Below are positions 61,109 through 64,000 of a DNA stretch of 64,000 bases, piece by piece. The stretch covers positions 186,001-250,000 of the forward strand of contig NZ_BAABWE010000001.1 of NCBI RefSeq assembly GCF_040371755.1, given 5' to 3'. Position 1 is the first letter of the stretch. The number at the start of each line of letters is the position of its first letter. Origin of the DNA: Bermanella sp040371755 (GTDB lineage Bacteria > Pseudomonadota > Gammaproteobacteria > Pseudomonadales > Oceanobacteraceae). Both the position numbers and the translations under genes were made by a program. The notes beneath the pieces were generated by a model. The model saw nothing but the letters and a program-made list of their open reading frames with translations. It searched no databases and was not told the origin of the DNA.

Positions 61109-62275
61109 ATGAATATATTAGGCAACATCAGCATCGATACTTTTTTGTCTGAGTATTGGCAAAAAAAGCCACTCCTTATTAGGAATGCCTTCCCCTCATT
61201 TATTAGTCCTATTGACCCCGATGACCTAGCAGGCCTTGCAATGGAGGAGCAAGCTGAATCTAGAATGATCTTTGAACATGGCTCTGACGGCCCTTGGCAG
61301 TTAAAACACGGTCCGTTTTCAGAAGATGACTTCAATCGCCTACCAGAGAAAGACTGGACATTACTGGTACAGGCCGTTGATCAATGGGTACCTGAGCTAT
61401 CCGATATTGTTGATCAATTTAATTTCATACCCAAATGGCGGCTAGACGACCTAATGGTGAGCTTCGCCCCCAAGGGAGGCAGTGTCGGACCACATTTTGA
61501 TCAATATGATGTATTTTTGCTTCAAGCTCACGGGCAACGCCATTGGCAAATTGGTCCTAAATACAGTGAAAATAGTGCATTCCTTCAAGGTACAGACCTT
61601 AAAATTCTACAAGATATGCAAGTCGATGAAGAGTGGACTCTAAATCCCGGCGATATGCTCTACATTCCGCCTCAGTATGCTCACAACGGTGTTGCGCTGA
61701 ACGATTGCATGACCTTCTCCATTGGCTTTAGAGCACCCAGTGAATCAGATATTTTAAGTCATTTTGTTGATCATGCTTGCTTAAATTTAAATGAAGATAA
61801 TCGCTACAGTGACTTAGATTTATCAGATTCAAAGCCCCAACCCGCACTCATAGATGATAAAGCCATTGACCGAATACAAGCTCTATTGCAAAAACAGTTA
61901 ACTGATCGAGAGCATATTGCAAAGTGGTTTGCAGGGTTTATGACTGAAAGTAAATATGAGGACCTGCAAGAACCTCTAGAAGAACCATTAGATTGGGAGG
62001 AAGTCGCCCCGTTCTTTCAATCCTCACATACAATCACACAAAATGAGACCAGCCGCTGGGCATACACTTCACAGGAAGGCCGATTAACACTCATGATTAA
62101 TGGCAAAGAAGTATGCGCAACAACCGACACTATGCTAGCTCAACTAGCCCAACACCTTGCTAATCATCGCCATATAAAAATTGCCGATATTCTACATCAG
62201 CTTGAAAGCTCACAATGCCAAGAGTTACTGCTAGACTTAATAAATGAAAATCATATTTATTTTGATGACGAATGA
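61109..62275 (+). CDS. roxA: 50S ribosomal protein L16 3-hydroxylase (RoxA/YcfD)
   Basis: A 388-residue JmjC-type Fe(II)/2-oxoglutarate oxygenase. Iron ligands are His129 and Asp131 (GGSVGPHFDQYDVFLLQ) and His192 (YIPPQYAHNGVAL). HWQIGPK and the SIGFRAPS stretch are YcfD-like, and a C-terminal dimer/winged-helix part follows. E. coli YcfD hydroxylates an arginine of ribosomal protein L16. It starts 61 bases after purB behind its terminator and overlaps the GNAT gene by 4 bases. Confidence 0.9.
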   Translation: MNILGNISIDTFLSEYWQKKPLLIRNAFPSFISPIDPDDLAGLAMEEQAESRMIFEHGSDGPWQLKHGPFSEDDFNRLPEKDWTLLVQAVDQWVPELSDIVDQFNFIPKWRLDDLMVSFAPKGGSVGPHFDQYDVFLLQAHGQRHWQIGPKYSENSAFLQGTDLKILQDMQVDEEWTLNPGDMLYIPPQYAHNGVALNDCMTFSIGFRAPSESDILSHFVDHACLNLNEDNRYSDLDLSDSKPQPALIDDKAIDRIQALLQKQLTDREHIAKWFAGFMTESKYEDLQEPLEEPLDWEEVAPFFQSSHTITQNETSRWAYTSQEGRLTLMINGKEVCATTDTMLAQLAQHLANHRHIKIADILHQLESSQCQELLLDLINENHIYFDDE

Positions 62276-63171
62276 GCCAAATCAAAATTAAACAAACTTG
62301 CTGGAGTGATGACAAAGACATTCTGCAAGAGATACGCAACCAAGTCTTTATTCAAGAGCAGCGTGTTCCGGCTGAACTTGAATGGGATGATTTAGATAAT
62401 ACAGCCAAGCACTGGCTTGGCTTTATTGATGACACCCCTGTTGCTTGCGCCAGACTGCTAAGCAACGGAAAGATAGGTCGAATGGCAGTATTAAAGCCTT
62501 TTCGAAAAATGGGGTTAGGTAGCTTACTATTAGAAAGTATTATTGCCCAACAGGACAAGCCCTTTGAGTTGCACTTGAGCGCACAGTGTCACGCCTTTAG
62601 TTTTTACCTAAGCAACGGGTTTTCTGCATGCTCTGCACCATACGATGACGCCAGCATCCCACATATTGACATGCAATTTAGTGATACTCTCAACCACAAG
62701 TACCAACTAGGGAATGATTCCTCCCTCTATCATGGAAGTACACTATTAGAAGCAAAAGGCTATCTGGATTTAATCTTAACCCAAACCACTAGAAGCATTA
62801 TTGTGATGTGTAACGACTTGTGTCATGCAATTCTTGCTAGTCAATCCATGTCTGATTGCATAAAAAAGCAGTGTAAACTCAACAAGCATTTTAGAGTATA
62901 TCTTCTAGTTAAAAATTTCTCCCAACTAGAGCGCAGCCATAACCTATTAAACTTATTAGTAAGACTGCCTACATATTTTCACATTCGACAATCAAAAGAG
63001 AATCTGCCCAATCAAATATTATTTGATTCAACTGCTTGGCTAGATTATGAAAATAACACCTACCGAGTAAACTTTTCCGACAGATCAAAAATAAAGCTAA
63101 CCATGGAGCGCTTCAATACATGCTGGCACAGCGCAAAACTAATAAACGATATCAGGCCGCTATCTATTTAA
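62272..63171 (+). CDS. GNAT acetyltransferase fused to a C-terminal DUF7931-like domain
   Basis: A 299-residue protein. Residues 1-140 are a GNAT fold related to ElaA (IRNQVFIQEQRVPAELEWDD, acetyl-CoA loop RKMGLGSLLLESIIA). Residues ~150-299 form a second domain (LDLILTQTTRSIIVMCNDLC, then HFRVYLLVKNF and RLPTYFHIRQSKENLPNQIL) that I associate with DUF7931, of unknown function and phospholipase-D-like outline. It overlaps roxA by 4 bases and the lipoprotein gene by 52. Substrate unknown. Confidence 0.8.
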   Translation: MSQIKIKQTCWSDDKDILQEIRNQVFIQEQRVPAELEWDDLDNTAKHWLGFIDDTPVACARLLSNGKIGRMAVLKPFRKMGLGSLLLESIIAQQDKPFELHLSAQCHAFSFYLSNGFSACSAPYDDASIPHIDMQFSDTLNHKYQLGNDSSLYHGSTLLEAKGYLDLILTQTTRSIIVMCNDLCHAILASQSMSDCIKKQCKLNKHFRVYLLVKNFSQLERSHNLLNLLVRLPTYFHIRQSKENLPNQILFDSTAWLDYENNTYRVNFSDRSKIKLTMERFNTCWHSAKLINDIRPLSI

Positions 63172-63758
63172 CACTACTGTGTTTGATTTCGTGCTCAAAC
63201 GAGAGTATTACCATCGTAGAGCTACGTAACCTACAAGCCGAAAACAGTGTTAAGTTAATCGAGCGTTATACTCAAGATGACATTTCATATGACATCATAG
63301 ATAATCGTATTGTTTTTTATACCCACAAAGAAAATATCCAACCACTTATATCACTACTTGAGACACTAGATAAAAGCCCTAATCACTATATATTGCGCTT
63401 TTCATGGGGAGACCGTAAACATTACAGCACCACAGCCCTCCCTGCTCCTATTCCCATTAACTTAAACACAGAAAATCCTGTTTCGTTATTCAATAAATAT
63501 TGGGCATTAAAACTAGTCAGCTTAAATCAAAGTCAGTTTTCTTTAAGCGTATTCACTAAAAACATCAAAAACGCCTCTCGCGCGGAAATTGAATCAATAA
63601 AAATACAAAATGGCACTAAGCTCAAATTTAGAAATCAAAACAACATTGAAGCCAATCCCACCGCCCATAAATTTATTATCAACAAGCATGAGAAAACAAT
63701 GGTAACAATTGAGGGTTGGCCGGAAGGCATATTCTTAGAAATTTTAGATGCTTTATGA
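63120..63758 (+). CDS. Putative lipoprotein of unknown function
   Basis: A 212-residue protein with a lipoprotein signal: basic start (AQRKTNKR), hydrophobic stretch (AAIYLTLLCLIS) and lipobox LISC with Cys25 as the lipid site. Residue +2 is Ser, which fits sorting to the outer membrane. No domain is recognised in the rest, which looks beta-rich. The start overlaps the GNAT gene by 52 bases in another frame; no other start keeps the signal peptide. It is the last gene of the roxA-GNAT group. Confidence 0.65.
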   Translation: MLAQRKTNKRYQAAIYLTLLCLISCSNESITIVELRNLQAENSVKLIERYTQDDISYDIIDNRIVFYTHKENIQPLISLLETLDKSPNHYILRFSWGDRKHYSTTALPAPIPINLNTENPVSLFNKYWALKLVSLNQSQFSLSVFTKNIKNASRAEIESIKIQNGTKLKFRNQNNIEANPTAHKFIINKHEKTMVTIEGWPEGIFLEILDAL

Positions 63759-63770
63759 GCAGGCATAAAA

Positions 63771-63790
63771 AAACCAGCCTAAGCTGGTTT
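63771..63790. terminator. Intrinsic terminator after the lipoprotein gene
   Basis: AAACCAGC (63771-63778), loop CTAA shared with the centre, GCTGGTTT (63783-63790), preceded by six A and followed by a T-rich tail. It can act on both strands. Confidence 0.85.
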
Positions 63791-63795
63791 CTTAT

Positions 63796-63820
63796 AAAAA
63801 TAAGATGATATCTTATTTTT
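63796..63820. terminator. AT-rich hairpin after tRNA-Leu
   Basis: AAAAATAAGAT (63796-63806) and ATCTTATTTTT (63810-63820) pair perfectly around 3 bases and end in T-runs both ways. It begins 4 bases past the 3' end of the reverse-strand tRNA-Leu, so it probably ends the tRNA transcript together with the next hairpin. Confidence 0.65.
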
Positions 63821-63824
63821 GAAT

Positions 63825-63910
63825 TGGTGCCCGGAGCCAGACTCGAACTGGCACGCTCTATGAGCGAGGGATTTTAAATCCCTTGTGTCTACCGATTTCA
63901 CCACCCGGGC
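63825..63910 (-). tRNA. tRNA-Leu (anticodon UAA)
   Basis: On the reverse strand an 86-base cloverleaf starts GCCCGGGTGGTGAAATCGGT and ends in encoded CCA. The acceptor stem is complete, the T-loop reads GTTCGAGTC, the anticodon loop is TTTAAAA with TAA in the middle, and a long variable arm is present, as in class II tRNAs. It forms a pair with the upstream tRNA-Cys, the order known from glyW-cysT-leuZ of E. coli. Confidence 0.96.
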
Positions 63911-63926
63911 AAGACACTGTAAAACA

Positions 63927-64000
63927 TGGAGGCGCGAGCCGGATTCGAACCGGCGTACACGGAGTTGCAGTCCGCTGCATAGCCTCTCTACCATCGCGCC
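63927..64000 (-). tRNA. tRNA-Cys (anticodon GCA)
   Basis: On the reverse strand a 74-base tRNA starts GGCGCGATGGTAGAGAGGCT at the last base of the window and ends in encoded CCA. The acceptor stem is complete (7 bp), the discriminator base is U as for tRNA-Cys, the anticodon loop is CTGCAAC, and the T-loop is GTTCGAATC. It lies 16 bases upstream of tRNA-Leu and is probably co-transcribed with it. Confidence 0.96.

Overview
The window is 64 kb of an AT-rich chromosome from a gammaproteobacterium. The housekeeping order ftsK-lolA-rarA-crcB-serS-cysG, followed by aat-bpt-infA-clpA-clpS-cspD-icd(monomeric)-rluE-nudJ-mnmA-hflD-purB, is the arrangement known from Pseudomonas and marine Oceanospirillales relatives. 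The type II secretion operon, the Vibrio/Shewanella-style TonB2 cluster and the low G+C suggest a marine, Oceanospirillales-like species. This placement is inference from synteny and composition only.

Layout. 1-4.7 kb: the 3' half of a type II secretion operon (gspG partial, then H-M), with glutathione reductase (gor) translationally coupled behind gspM. 6.2-7.0 kb: a CheW protein with a zinc-binding CZB domain inserted inside it. 7.0-20.6 kb: a Tn554-family transposon with a tnpA-tnpB-tnpC module. Its cargo is a large heavy-metal (Zn/Cd/Co/Pb type) resistance set: a PbrR/CadR-like MerR regulator with its 19-bp-spacer promoter, an HMA-CDF exporter, a CzcI-like Cys/His protein, CzcC, a His-rich periplasmic protein, CzcB, CzcA, and then four membrane proteins (CzcN-like methyltransferase, half-size GDT1/UPF0016, YnfA, CzcD-type CDF). 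The cargo looks richer in G+C than the transposase genes and the host. A 9-6-9 palindrome at 7062-7085 and a second copy of its right arm at 20517-20528 are my candidate junctions.

20.6-30.4 kb: a chromosomal RND drug pump, pyrC with a lone tyrosine recombinase directly behind it, thiI, a DUF350 membrane protein and xthA. 30.4-38.2 kb: a reverse-strand cluster encoding a PreP-like M16 protease, DUF3450 protein, TtpC, ExbB, ExbD, TonB and a TPR protein. 38.3-47.4 kb: a chemoreceptor and the reverse-strand cysG-serS-crcB-rarA-lolA-ftsK group. 47.5-63.8 kb: N-end-rule genes (aat, bpt, clpA, clpS) around infA, then cspD, icd, rluE, nudJ, mnmA, hflD, a PbgA/YejM-like sulfatase-fold protein, purB, a RoxA oxygenase, a GNAT protein and a lipoprotein. 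The window ends with tRNA-Leu(UAA) and tRNA-Cys(GCA) on the reverse strand.

How it works together. The metal module covers each compartment: CDF and P-II-type exporters move ions from cytoplasm to periplasm, and CzcCBA moves them out of the cell. Small Cys/His-rich proteins probably bind metal in the periplasm, and the MerR regulator switches on at least the first exporter. The most unusual points are the element's junction architecture, two different 12-bp repeats with the same 141-bp spacing near its right end, the CheW-CZB fusion beside the left junction, and a long inverted repeat that swallows the pyrC start codon.
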